Positions 43,659 to 56,190 of a stretch of 64,000 nucleotides of DNA are shown here, piece by piece. The translations under genes and the position numbers were made by a program. Numbering within the stretch: position 1 is the stretch's first letter; each line of letters opens with the position of its first letter. Source of the stretch: Seiridium cupressi (Eukaryota > Ascomycota > Sordariomycetes > Amphisphaeriales > Sporocadaceae). The notes beneath the pieces are model-generated. The model was not told where the DNA came from. It made no database searches and saw nothing but the letters and a program-made list of their open reading frames with translations. The stretch covers positions 5,792-69,791 of the forward strand of contig JARVKI010000087.1 in assembly GCA_036674765.1 (NCBI GenBank), in the 5' to 3' direction.

Positions 43659-43883
43659 ATGTGCAACGTCAAGTACAAACAGCCTTGGTGCGAATTTGGA
43701 ACACACTCTTATGGCGATCGGAAAATGAGCAAGTGTGAGCCCTGTGGAAGAGTTCGCAGAAGTAGAGGCAATATCGGAAGTTGCGGCGATTTACACCATG
43801 GCCAAGCACCATCTCGGAAACCCAAGAAAGCGATGTGTGAAGAGTGTCGAGCCGAGCAAGAGCAAGGCGCCGGACTCGAGTAA
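43659..43883 (+). CDS. Cys-rich mini-gene, copy 2
   Basis: 74-residue frame from a clear ATG, without the intron found in copy 1 at the matching place. It reads MCNVKYKQPWCEFGTHSYG, then C-E-P-C, GSCGDLHHGQAP and AMCEECRAEQ. Seven or more Cys and three His in C-x-x-C and C-x(n)-H arrangements suggest a small zinc-binding protein. No signal peptide is visible, so it is probably intracellular. Short Cys-rich proteins starting with M-C and having this kind of spacing are common unnamed orphans in Pezizomycotina. A donor-like gtaagc at the stop codon could extend the product through a further exon. Confidence 0.55.
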   Translation: MCNVKYKQPWCEFGTHSYGDRKMSKCEPCGRVRRSRGNIGSCGDLHHGQAPSRKPKKAMCEECRAEQEQGAGLE

Positions 43884-44843
43884 GCCTAGTAGGGAGACGG
43901 ATGGGGTTAATGGTTAATGAGGAAACGATTAGCAAACGCCAACTCTTCGGCTGCGATTAGTATCAATCACAACTACCTCATTTTCTCAGTCATCATGAAG
44001 TTCAGAACGTGAGATCTCAAGTGCCAGAAAATCCGTGACGCTTTCTAAGGTGTGGAGATGTCAATCTTGTGCTCCAAGTCTAATCATTAACGCGGGTAGG
44101 TCACCTCCACCAACAGTCAGAAAGGGCTTGACAGACATCACAAGTATATTATCCTTGAGCCATTATTCTTCCTATGTCCATATAGTGAGAATTGAACTGG
44201 AGACAGTCCCACTGCCATAGAATTCCATGATATTGTAAAGGGTACGACTGTCACGAGAGGGCCACAACGAAACACGCGGAATTTGATGCTATCGTGACTT
44301 TATCTGGGACGTCTAATAATACTCAATGCAACTCAAACCATATGTACTAATCTGATGATCGGTGTTCTCGATCAATTGCTGGTGTTTCTATTTGAAGAAA
44401 TATTCGAGCAAGATTTGCTATTTCTCACACCTCGTTCAAGCTCAATACGAAGTGTGGCGGTAGAGCTATGGAAAGTCTATGGGTGTAATTGCGATACAGT
44501 TGAGAGAAAACAGTGACCAATCAGATAGGAATGAAAAACGTACCAATTCAAGAGGGAAAGCAGGCATATTGAGCTCTGAGAAGTGTATGTTAAAGTAATT
44601 TGGAATATAGAAGACAGGCTGTGAGGTCAAGCAACGGCAAGATCCGGGCGGTTCCGACGAGCTGATTAGGTAGGAGTATCAGGCCCAAGCTCCCACCCTA
44701 GCCTTAGTCAACCCCATAGCCACTACTTCACTAAGCTCTCGTAGCCTTGATCCAGTTCCGCTTCTTCGCCATAGAGAATATCTAGTCGACTCCTAGGCCA
44801 GACAGTTTGCAAACAGCCTGTGTACATCGTTGCTGAGATCAAG
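43884..44843. other. Intergenic, no gene seen
   Basis: About 960 bp between the Cys-rich pair and VPS37. No third copy of the Cys-rich gene was found. The last 150 bases should hold the VPS37 promoter. Confidence 0.45.
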
Positions 44844-45723
44844 ATGTATTCGCCAACGCCCCCGCCCCCGCTTCCCCCGCCGAAGCCCAGCAGCCACGAA
44901 GCAAGCCGGCTGGGCACACCGTCGATATCGCAATCGCCGCGCCCCTCACCATTGACCGACGGGGGCTACAACGGGATGGAAGGGAAGGGCAAAGGCATTG
45001 ACACAGACGCTTCCGGGCTCATACCAGCACCCTCGCGGCACAATAGCCAAAGGTTTCGGCAGCAGCAACAGCAACAACAGGCGCCGCCGGAAATACCAGA
45101 TCCAGGGGAGACCTGGCTTCCCAAGTTTCTCGAGGACAAATCGTAAGTCTACCTGCATATTGTAGACATTCAACACTTTCCAATAGAACTGTCATGGCTA
45201 AACTACGCCTTCGAACAGGAAACAAGACCTCGCCCAGATCCTCTCCGACCCGGCCCTTCTCAACGCCTTGGTACACTCGCCTTCGACGGCACACCCGTCG
45301 CTCACCCAATCGCACGCTTCCCTACAGTCCGCCCTGACCGAGAACCTGACCCTCGCGCAACACCTGCTAGACCTCGAATCGCACCTCACACACCAGCGCT
45401 CGTCGACACAGGCCCAGCTGCTCGCGACTCACGCGCTCGAACGCCAGTGGCGCGCCAAGCAGTCCGAGATGGACATGGCACTGGCGCCCTTCGCGCCGGG
45501 GTCGCTGTACCAGCGCCTGACCCAGGGGCTGCAGGAGCAGGAGATGGTGTGCAGCGCGATGGAGGAGAGCTTTCTGGACGGAGACGGGAACGGCGATAAC
45601 GTCGCGACGGAGCGCGAGGTGTCCGAGTGGGTGAGGAGGTACCGCGAGAACAGGAAATTGTTCTACCTACGGCAGGAGAGGAAGGAGAGGTGGAATGAGC
45701 GGCGGGTCGGGGGCTGGCGGTAA
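44844..45723 (+). CDS. VPS37: ESCRT-I subunit Vps37 (Mod(r) domain)
   Basis: Part of ESCRT-I (Vps23-Vps28-Vps37-Mvb12), which sorts ubiquitinated membrane proteins into multivesicular bodies at the endosome. Exons 44844-45142 and 45219-45723 join in phase and give 267 residues. The N-terminus is Pro-rich (SPTPPPPLPPPKPSS) and a Gln run (seven Gln) precedes the motif GETWLPKFLEDKS. Exon 2 is the coiled-coil Mod(r) domain: DLAQILSDPALLNAL, HPSLTQSHASLQSAL, HLLDLESHLTHQRSSTQAQL and ALERQWRAKQSEMD, ending LRQERKERWNE. The frame opens upstream only at a GTG, so the ATG at 44844 is used. Confidence 0.9.
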
Positions 45724-46854
45724 ACCTGCAGAATTGGACAGCTTTTGGACAGTGGGACAGACCACGGCAGACGACCAGATGGGAAAACCCTTGCTGGCTA
45801 CTACCGGACACTCCACTACTGCTTGACCGCTTCACATTTGCTAAGAGATGGCGAGAAGTCGCTCACCGATGAGACTCGCTCACATGGTCTCTCTCAACAT
45901 CGAGCATCACGGCGACAGCGCCTATACGCCAAGAAAAGTGCCGACAGCACAGCGCAGCAGTGTCGCGAGGCACAGCATATGCGCGGGCGGCGTCTATCTA
46001 CACGCCTGGCGGAGTTCCGTGCTACGCCCACCTCGCCGACATGCGCGCGCGAGCCAGCTCAGCCACGTAACCTGCCGCAACCCGGGCGCCCCCAGCGGGA
46101 AACCCAAGGAGAAGGAATCTGAATGGCGGGATTCTGTGTACCATGTATCAGCCTCACTTACACGACACCCCGCCGCTGGGGTTTCTCGAAGCCGCCCGAA
46201 ACGAGGCAGGTTGCAACGCAGGGAAAAAATAAGCTTAGCAGCTTAGCAAATCAGAAAGGCCCGATGGGACCCTGCTCGCGGGATCACACAGTCAAAGGCT
46301 CCAGAGGGCTGCAGTGACGCAAGGGTTGAAATCGGTCCGATGTGGCCGTCGTGCAGTAGGCAACTATTCCGGGCTGCGTGTCGTGGTGACCGTGTTGGCA
46401 GGACGGCCGGACGGGACTTCTCAATTTGGCGGCATTACCAAGCTTTTGTCCAGATCTGAGAATGAAGCTAGCCCCTACGAGAATGAATACTTGATAAATA
46501 TAATTCCGACAGTGGGAGTCCTCTATGCACATATTGGCCCGACTATCCATTGCCTCTCTCTTTCTCATATAGTCTAGATCCTCCACCAGCCACCTCGCTT
46601 ATGGACATCAGGGGCTAGCGGAACTCTCTCATATGAGACGTGGATCGGTGCATACTGCTGAACCGACCTGAAGGAAAGATTCAGATCGCTTTCGGGCTGA
46701 GGCTGGCGATGACTGGCCAGAACCTCTTCTTACAAATACCAAAGAAATAGGAATGCGCGTATGAGAAAACATCCTCCGCCATGGATATCCCTTGAAGCGA
46801 CGTGACCCTGCTCGGTTGCTTTGCCGAAGCAACAGCTATCATTTACCCCCTTAG
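45724..46854. other. Intergenic between convergent genes, no gene seen
   Basis: About 1.1 kb of 3' flanks. A frame on the plus strand (45745-46122) overlaps others and is Arg/Ser-rich, as expected for GC-rich non-coding DNA. Confidence 0.45.
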
Positions 46855-48072
46855 TTACTTGATCAAGCTGAACGGACTCTTTTTCATTTCCGGACTCCTC
46901 GGGCTCATAGGTAGCGCGAACAACTCATCCTCGGTCGCCAAGCTTTCGAGAGGCGGCCTGGCTGGTGGCTTCTGTACTCCCTCGACCATTGCGTCAAGTG
47001 ATGCTACGCCAGACGCTGAGCTTCGCGGCAGTACTGCGGTCGATAGGGCTGAAAGAGACGGCACAGTGGTGCCCGAGTTTGCAGGCGTGAAGTAGTGTTG
47101 GTTTTGTTTTTGGCCTGTTGTATGCACGGTCAGAACGCACATCACATCCATGCACATACAGTTCTTTGATCTGTGCGGAGTTGAGCTTACCCCCGGTATT
47201 GACCAGCTCGGATGGGCTTGTTGCTAATTTGAGTCCTCTTAGCTTTTCGCCCAGCTTGCCTCCAATCGGCGACCTGGGGCTTTGCGGAGTAGGCGGCGCA
47301 TCTGGCTGGGTAGGTCTGCCAGCGGGATAAGGATGCTGCAGGCCAAAGTGATGGGCGACCCAGGTGAGATCATCATAGGCCATTACTGCGCCTACGCCTT
47401 CACCATTGATCAGCACTTCTTGGTCATATTCCTTCTGGAGTTGCTTCATTCTCTTTTCCGCCCTGTGAGTCCATGTTAGCTTCAATTTTGCCTCTTGTTA
47501 AAAGAAATCATCCCAAACAAAATACGCGGTCGTCTCCCCGGTGGCGTTTTGACGTGGTCTGATAAAAAGATGGGAACTCACCACTGCGTATGAAGAACGC
47601 CTCGCCTGCCAGCTGCTTTCGTGACATCAGCACCAAGAGCCGGCGTAAAGATGGCAGGCATGGGCCTTGCGACCAATCTGCGGCCACTGGATGGCTGTGA
47701 TATCGTAACCACCGATGGCACTTGGATGCCGTCTTCTATGAGAATGAGAATGCGAAATGTCGATTTGCCTTCAATTTCCCTCACTTGATTCCTCTCTCTT
47801 GGCGTCTTTCCCTCCCAGGAAACTTCCCAGTCATGGAGATCCTGCGGCGCCTGGTGCGATGATATGATTCCAGTCTCGCTGACTGTAGGATTCCACTCGA
47901 CCACCAGCACTTTCGTGCCCTCATTGCCACAGCCCGTCTCAAACTCAAAGCGCGCCCACGCATTGGGCGATGAAGGTGTCCCGGGAGACTCAACCAGACC
48001 GGTGGCCACTGAAAGCTCCGAATTTGGTATGTCCAATCCGGGCACTGATGGGGCGCTCTCGGTGACTGCCAT
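46855..48072 (-). CDS. Conserved fungal protein of unknown function
   Basis: Three exons, 48072-47582, 47462-47160 and 47020-46855, join in phase to 319 residues. I recognise the pattern of a conserved ascomycete orphan family without known function: WARFEFETGCGNEGTKVLVV, DLHDWEVSWEGK, then VPSVVTI, a block PMPAIFTPALGADVTKAAGR and RGVLHTQW, followed by a short coiled coil (KRMKQLQKEYDQE). The C-terminal part is Ser/Pro-rich, with several SP motifs (PQSPRSP, MSPRSP) that could be phosphorylated. No signal peptide or membrane segment. The third exon's acceptor was chosen because it keeps the Ser/Pro-rich frame open; reading through instead ends in SVWRSIT, so the C-terminus is less sure. Confidence 0.7.
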
Positions 48073-51000
48073 AATTTCACTGACGGAGAAGAGATGTTTT
48101 CCTAATTTGAGTTATTCGTGTCGCATACCCGTGCCGGATGCAATGTGACGTTAATTTGCGCTGGCTTGCCTCAGAGGTCCAATACCAGCGGTATCCGAGT
48201 ACAGAGCGGGGTCGTGATGCCAGCTATTAGCGGATGCTGCAGATACGATATACTGGTTGAGAAGCGAAGGGGTTATAGTCCGCGAAATAAGGTATGAGCG
48301 CTTTGGTTCAGGAATATGGTAAGTTTGTTGTTGCTACCATAAACAATATCACCCACACAGATCTAGCACATAATCCCGCTGCGGTCCAGGCGGGGTGATA
48401 AGATGAAACTGGAGGTTCTCGTAGTCGGGAGAGAAGCGGAAAAGACGAACATCAGCAGGCCTTGCCAGCTACGACCATAGGATTTGCATCGTTTGATCCT
48501 GACTGTCGCTAAGCTCTAATCAAAGGCATACCAGATAACTCTGCCGCGGGGCATGAGGGCAAGAAAAGCGTTGAATGATCTCTGGCGTGCATAATTCCCT
48601 TGCTGAAAGGGGAACGCTCGACCTCTTGGCGGCGACGATTACGGTACGAAGAAAGGACATTGGTCAACTGCTCGCGAGGCTATTAAATTGATCCGACTGT
48701 GCGGCGGGTGAGCTGAACCACGCATGTAGCCGAGAAGTATCAGTGGCCCTTGGGTAGCCAGCCGAGCAATGAACGTGGGCAGATGAGATACTATTTTTAG
48801 AAATTGAACGCATATCAGTAGAGGAAATAATGGGTCCATCAGCAGCGATATTGCTCCATATTGTCGCTCTTTGCCTTCCTGGGAGAAGGATCTGTCAGTG
48901 TCGCCAGACTGTCGGAAACGTCATTGCAAGTGTGCTGCTTTTCGGGACGGAAAGCAAACCTGTGGAAACTTGGTTACAAAGCGCGACGAACGCGACAACG
49001 GACGACATCGAAATGTCTTGCGCAAGTTCTTTCGCGATCAAGCGAGCGCGCAACGCGACTTGGGATGTGGGGCTGGCGGGAAGTTACATGGTCCCGGACC
49101 GGCATCTTCGGCCTGCCAATTGCTGACTTTGACCCTGTTTTGTGACACCGGCCGTTGATTGGGTCGGTTTGCGAGCCTGAGTTACTTTGTCGGAGCTGTT
49201 CGGCGTTGAGAGCACACTTCCTTCCAAAGCAATATTCTTGTGTGATGATGATAACTGCAGTCTCTGGCCAAAAGCTGTTCACTTGAGCTGCTTTCATTGC
49301 AGGACCAGAGCCTCACTTCTCAGCTTACTTAACTTGAAACAGTCGTAATTCTTTGCCATGATTGCCCCCCAGAATGGGCGTAGTGGGAATTATGCACCAC
49401 AAAGAGCGAGCTTGTGCCGTCAAAACTCAATTCCGTCGAACCCGACACAATGGCGCTCACGACGCGACGCAGGGCAAGCTGGATCAAAGTTGGCCGTTCT
49501 GGAGTCGCAGATGGTGGTTCACCGTACCACATAAAGTCCAAAGATCAAAGGCCAGCGTCACGGACGCATCAAAAGCGGACCATGCTCATTTTAGGCGTGT
49601 GGTAGGTAGGTAATCGGACGCTGCCATGGTTCCACAATCGGGAGCGAGAAAAGCAGTGATCCGACTGGAGCCGAAGCCGACGTCATCTTGGTCTCAAAGC
49701 TAGCACCTGGGGTCGGTTGGGTTGACGTGAAGAGATGCGGAGCTCGCGAACCGCGAGACGCTTCACGATAGCAGGCGCCACTCGAAGCGACGATGGTTCC
49801 AGAATTGAGCCGGGAGTTGTGGGAAAGAAGTTGTTGCGGAGAACACGCCGTTTGGGACAGATGGAGAACATGGACATAGGCTTATCCGGGAACCTGGAAT
49901 CGCAGTGCTCGCAGCTCGCCGTTGGAGTGGGCTGCAGGTTCGAGTGTATCGAGCTGTGGCAAGCGGCGGTGCGGGCCCGTAGCTGCAGGGGGCTGGGGTC
50001 TAAGGGAAATGCCAGATGCTCGGGCATAAACCAGCTGGAGATGACATCGATGTTCTCGAAGCCTGCCCCCGCGAAGGTTTTGCGTGCCCCGATGCGCGTG
50101 ATGGCTCCTTCCCCAGATCCGTTAGACCACCCAGAATTCCCCCACGCGAGGAGGCGCCTCGTCTCCACCCACTCAAGATCGCCGGGTCTAAAGGCGAGAC
50201 GGACCGAACGTGGCCAGAGCGCCATCCTTCTCATTTCGGAACCCAGGGCCACCATCGAGTCGGCGAGTCCACCTGGGCAGTGGCAATCGAAGAAGTAGGG
50301 GGGGAAAGGGAACGAGTTCGCCGACATGGACCGTCAATGTGCATGATGCCAACCATCATCACACGGTGTGCGCACTGCAAGTCGTCGAAGACCAATTGTT
50401 GTTGGCCATGTAACAAGCCATCGCTCGAGCTGACTACCTAGTTACTGTCGGCCTTTGATTAGGTTGTTATTTGGCTCGTTATATGCAATTATGTTCTAGA
50501 CCATGGAACTGCCTCAACGGGAAAGCGGACGACATTTCAAGGTGATCGTTGCCGTTTCAAGCAGGGTAGCCAGTGCTGAAGCGAAAGAGAGCTTTTTAGT
50601 TGGTGCCTTACGCGAACAATGCAAGTGACACTGGAGCACACCGGTGGCCGCCCCCGACTCGAAGTCACCAACTCACCAACCGCGGTAACTATCGTAAGTC
50701 GACCGCTGGAATAACCTCGGGCGGATCCAGTCAGCCAGCCCACGGCGCGCCGTTTTCTTTCACCTTCGAAGCCTTTTTCAGGGTGTTCCGCCGATGGAGA
50801 CAACCAGGGGAGCCAGTGGCAGCGGCAGGGAGGCCGACGAAGAAGAAAAGGGACTGGCGAAAGTTTACAAAACGACCGCAGAAGGGCCGGGGTAAAGATG
50901 CATGGTGGAGTCTTTTTCGCGGGGAATTTGCAATGGCCCCCGAAACCAGGCAAAAGTCTGGACTCCTCTGGACCCGCAATATTTTGTAGCACCTCTTGGC

Positions 51001-54000
51001 CGCCGACAGTTGCCAGAAAGCATCTGAAACAGGTTTCCCTCGAAGGCTACGTTGTTTGGAGTGAGTGTTGTGGTTACTGCGGAAGGCTCCTTATCAGATC
51101 TCGTTAGTCCATAGCACGTTTGTGACAGCGACCACTCAGGCGAAGTTGGTAGTGTGGCCCCTTGGGACTATACCAACTGCCGCGCATTGCCTCAAGGACT
51201 ACCGCGAGCGCCAAGAACAGGTCCATAGATGGAGAACTTGGCAGGTAACGCAGCAATAACACCGAGCCAGCGGCCATATCGGGCTTACAACAGAGCAGCT
51301 GATCAACCAAGGGCCCATATGTGAGGGTCTGGGAATGGGAAAATCCACAAAATCACCGCTGAAGTGACACGATGCTTAAAAATCCTTCGACCATTTGACC
51401 CTTCAAAGATGGGTCTGGCGTGTGGCAGGATAACGAACAAGACAGAGAAACTGCTGATGAGGCCCGACGATAATCGCCTCTAGCATAGTACGACCTGCGA
51501 GACTGTCGATGTAACGCCGAGACGCAAGTCAGGAGAAGCAATGCCTGGATGAGAAGTGCCGAAGCTACGGCGCAGATCACCCCGAACATTTCGTATCGAG
51601 ATGCCCGCAGGGTGCATATTACACACGTCGAAACAGACTCGTCACGGTGCGTTGTGATGCAGTCGTGTTGATTGAATGCGACCATGGCTGATGGACCAAG
51701 CCCATCACGTTGCGCCCACTTGAGCATCACGTAGCATCAGTAGCATCTCGCGACTTGTCGGCCACAGACTGCTCCATGTTTGTCCGTAGCAGCACCCAAC
51801 GGCGCTCATCCTGTTGACGACAGGAATGGATGACTCGGTAGCAGTCAGCTTTTCGGTCATACTTACGGCGTCTAAATGGTTTCCGTCCCAGAGCCTGGAA
51901 CTCTCGGTGGTGACGATGACGCCTAAAATTCGTTTCGGCCTCTCTCCGGTCATTGCTGACAGCTTTTAGACCGTCCGCCCCAAAAAGAACAAGTCCAGGA
52001 GAGAATGGACGCCGGTAAAAGTTTAAACCAGTAGCTCCTGCTCCATAGATTTACCTCAGGCCGTAGATCTTCAGCCGAGTCATTCCCATAGGCTAAACTC
52101 ACTCACACTGACATGAGCACTTCACATGCCGTCTTGGAGCCATCACCGTACATGATTTTTTGCAGACAAAAAGCAATGATAGCTGCAAGAGTTATCTTCA
52201 AGGCCCAGTATTCGCAGTGAGCAGACACGTGCTATAGTATGTATGATGGAGAGCAGATGGGGTGTGCGGATACCACTAATACCCACGGCACGTCAGGGTT
52301 CCAAGCGCACCAGTCGCAGTCAATACAATGGAGTGATTCTCCAACAGGAGATCCAGCTTGATCAAAGCGCTAGGGGCCGATGACACAGCATCGTGGATAG
52401 ATGAGTGGAGGGCACGTATTGTATGACTTTACGTGTGATAATGTCCGGGCGCTGTACAACTTTCCGCATACTTCACCTAGGTGAATGTGGGAAAAGAATA
52501 TGAGCCGTGCTGGCCATTGCATTGGCTCGGGCAGGGAAGTCGCAGAAACCTGGTTGATGCGTGAGGACCATGGCTCAGAAGCATGTTGCTCTTATACGGG
52601 CCGACTTGGTCTGTGAGATTGTAGACACGACTTACACTGGAGAAGAGCTCTTGGCGGCGATGTGCCCACGTACGCTGCCAAGGCTCTCACAAATGGGTGG
52701 TTTTGAATACAACATCCGTATGCGATGGCACCTCCAGCACATGAGCATTCTCGTGGCCAGGGGGCCTGCAGCCGGAAGAAGGAATAAACTGGCAGAAAGC
52801 CAAACGAAGCGAGTGCGCGTGTCGTGCCTGTGAGTGCTCAAGCCGGGACATCACTCGCTCGCGCGTGCTTGTGGCACCCCACTATTTCGCCGGCCAACTC
52901 GCCGTGAGCAGCACTCCTCGGACCCAGACGTGACCATGGTCCCCTATTAGCTTCGAATTAGCCAAGGCATCCTATGAGAGCGTCTCCGAGCTGCGCGACC
53001 AGCGACGCAGTTGGCGGTAACAGCAGTGTAGTTGCTGGCGGTCCGCCATGGAACGCAGTCGACGGACGACGAGTTGCTTCCATTACCACCTGCCGACCCG
53101 TGAACCCAAATAGGTAGCAAACAAGGCGTATCCTAGATGAACAAGAAGAGACAGCACGGGGGACTTGCAAAGCCATTGATGAGCGTGATCGGCACGAACC
53201 CGGGGCGAGTCCAGTGTCGCACCTCTTCTCCAGTACCTGTCGCAGAGATATCAGTGAACTCAGCACTAACTACCCGCACACTTCTGGCGGCCAAGCCTAC
53301 GATCCCCAGAGGATAGCGAGGCCGATACTCCACGTTTTGATAGACTGAACCCCCCTTAGAAGTGGGAACGGGGTGGGAATCGCGTCACAGAAAGAAGGAA
53401 ACAAAAGGTGTCTGCTCGTGGGCCGACGCTCTCCCCGAGAGAGAGGTACATGCCTGGTCACATACGGTAGGACATAGTGTGGACATTGAGAGCGGCGGTC
53501 TCCCAATTCCCTCTCCCACGCCCATGCCCTCCACGGCCGCCCAGCGCATACTTTGTCCCCGTCAACCCTAGGCCGGGCGTGTCCCTCCCACCAGTCGGCC
53601 AATCCACACGCCCCAACAGAGCCCCCCTTCTCCATTCTCGGCCTCTTTTCCCCCTTCTCCTCACTGTCCCAATCCACTCGCACTGCTGCCAGGTCCAGTA
53701 AAGTCAAGCCTGGGCTTCGCTCTCTTCCGTCCAGAGGCGTCCTCCACCTCAGCCAACTCGGAAACCTTGGCTCCAAAGACGTCCCGTTTCTATTCTCCTG
53801 TCGTTCTTCGTCTTCACATTCTGCCCCGGGCTACCATTTTGGGCTGTTCAATACAGTATCTCCTGTGCGCCGCCCACCCCAAGAGTGTTTCCCCTTCTAC
53901 CAACACTCCCGCCCGGCCCCCATTTGCTTGGATTGAATTGCGATCATCCTACCACTTCCCCCTCTAAACCCGGGTCCGCCTCACTTTCCTTGCCGACGAC

Positions 54001-54544
54001 TTTCAACAGGCGATTGACACCACGACTTGTTACGAGGAACCAATACCACGGATCTATAATTGGATTTGATTAAGAGATAGTTGAGGTACCTAGTTGTTAT
54101 TGTGGGCGTCTGACAGGCCACACCTACGTGAACTTTCACTCGGATCTTGGGCGCAGCACACTCCAGCAAGTCGCCTCACCCGAAGCCCGACGAGAGACAC
54201 CCCTGAGACCGACCAGCTCAGTACAGCATCGAGAGGGACACCATTCATTCGACAGGTTTGCAGGAAACGAAACTATCTTGGGTTATCGCGCAGAGAGGGG
54301 GGTTCGCACACTCGTTCGCCGAATCGGCTTCGTTTTCGAACGACCAGTCTTTCCGCGTTCGATTCCGTCTCTGTCGACCTGATGTCTCAATATGCGTAAT
54401 TGCCGACCGACTATCGTCGCTTTTGACCCGTCAACTCTTCTGGCCTTCTCTGCCCTGTAGAGGACAGTCGAGCACCCACAGTGCCGGCCTGTCCTCAACT
54501 CTGCATCGAGGCCATCCGCCCATACATCGCAGAACATAGTCGCG
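48073..54544. other. 6.5-kb gene-poor region
   Basis: No gene can be supported. At 49683-50327 (minus, 214 codons) and 49735-50298 (plus, 187 codons) two long ATG-started frames overlap antisense to each other; neither resembles a known family and GC-rich DNA can keep both open by chance. A basic frame (50600-50989) is likewise unsupported. From about 53.47 kb the plus strand is rich in C/T tracts up to the F-box start, fitting a long promoter/leader. Confidence 0.45.
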
Positions 54545-56190
54545 ATGGACCCTCCTCACGTTACCGAGTTCGCTTCGCAGCGATACTTTGACAAGCTACG
54601 ACAGCTGACCGAGGCCAAAGATCAACAACAATCTCTGGATGGCAGTGCTATTGCCCAGTCGTCAACATTCATTCTGCCTATTGGTAGGACGAAGGAACAG
54701 GAATCAGCATCCCAATCGAATAGCGATGCATTGAAAATAGAGAAGAGGCGTGCCAACTTCAGCCTGCGGTCCATTCTTCCCTCACGGCCGTCTGTCGAGC
54801 ATGGCCACCGGAGGTTTTCCACCGAGGCTGTTGTCAAGGAGAGGTTCGTTTTGATCACGCTGCACATTTCCCTGCAACAATACTAATCGGTCACAGCGCT
54901 TCATTCGATCAGCTCTTCCTCGCTTTGCCCAACGAACTAAAGATACAGATCATCGCCTCATTACCTCTATCTGACATCTTGAACCTGCGATCGGCATCAC
55001 GATCATGGCATGCCATGGTGTCTTTCAACGAGTTGCCCATTACACGTTATCACATCGAGCACCATATACCAGCCTACGCTTTACGGCTCTATCCCGTACC
55101 TGATATTCCTCAGGTCAACTTCCATTATCTGTGCGGAATATGGCACCGGCTACACGTAGCAGCCAAACTGGCATTCCTCATTTGCGAATGGGTCATCAAG
55201 GAGCTGTTTCTCAGGAAAACAGCCGCACAACGCCTCGAGTTCGCGCAACAGCAAGAACGGATGCGTCGCAGGCTAATACCTTTGTTATTTACAGCTTTCC
55301 ACTTCTTCGAGACATACCGGGATCTTCATGTCAAGTTTGTGCAGGAGCATGGATATGGCTTAAGCAAAATGCCATACACAACCAATCCCATCGAGGCCCA
55401 GATTATGACCGTGTACGACGACAACACATTGTTACATGTGCACCAGATTTTCCCCATGATGGTGGCAGCCTTTATCCGGCGACTACGGCCCCCATCATAT
55501 GCCGGTCGGATAGAACGAACTCTTAGGGGTTATTTCAGGGATCAGCCTGCAGATGAGATCTACGCAACTGCATTGTGCGTGGGCGGGCTGCGGCAAGTCG
55601 AAAAGTTCTGGGAGATCAAGGGGTATTCCGCGCGGAGGACTGCCGTCGACCGATGGTACAACAGCCTGACGAAAGAATCCCTCGAGCCGACGCCAACCCC
55701 CGAGTCGTCAACAAAGCCACGCCGTGGCTTCATGGGACTACACCGAAAGAAATCAAATTTCGGTGTGAAGGATACCGTTAACGGGCACGAGTCTCAGCCA
55801 TCGTTGCCCAATACTCTCGGGCGGCGGGGATCGGAAAACGGGCGACGCCCAAGCGATATTTCTGGAGGGGGCAGACCACTTGACAGTCTTGTTTTTGATA
55901 CCAGCCTGTCGGCGGGAATGCCCATGGGTCCACTTCCCCGAGAGCAGTCACGTCTTGTGTCAGCAGACATGCCCACTCTCCAACAGATATGGCTACCGAC
56001 CGCGGAAGCCCTCATTCTAGACAGAAAGATTGTGGGAAGACCGCAAGATATCAAGCGGAATGGACACGTCATGCTAGACTTGATCCGGGAGGACGGCGCC
56101 GCGATAGAGGATGAGTGGTGGTACGGCTCAAACATACCCGATTCCATTCGTCCACCAATGGAAGCCATCGAAGAGGACCCCATCGAATAG
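54545..56190 (+). CDS. F-box protein
   Basis: Likely substrate adaptor of an SCF (Skp1-Cullin-F-box) ubiquitin ligase. Exons 54545-54843 and 54897-56190 (gttcgt donor, tactaat branch point, CACAG acceptor) join in phase to 530 residues. The F-box lies across the start of exon 2, about residues 105-145: FLALPNELKIQIIASLPLSD followed by ILNLRSASRSWHAMV. After it comes a helix-rich, fungal-type region (LCGIWHRLHVAAKLAFLICE; PLLFTAFHFFETYRD) with no WD40 or leucine-rich repeats. The C-terminal third is Ser/Arg/Gly-rich and ends acidic (EAIEEDPIE). Target unknown. The leader upstream is C/T-rich and long. Confidence 0.85.

Noticed and set aside
49683..50327. Long overlapping antisense ORFs as genes
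   Set aside because: Both strands are open at once, composition is that of GC-rich non-coding DNA and no family was recognised; kept only as a low-interest observation.
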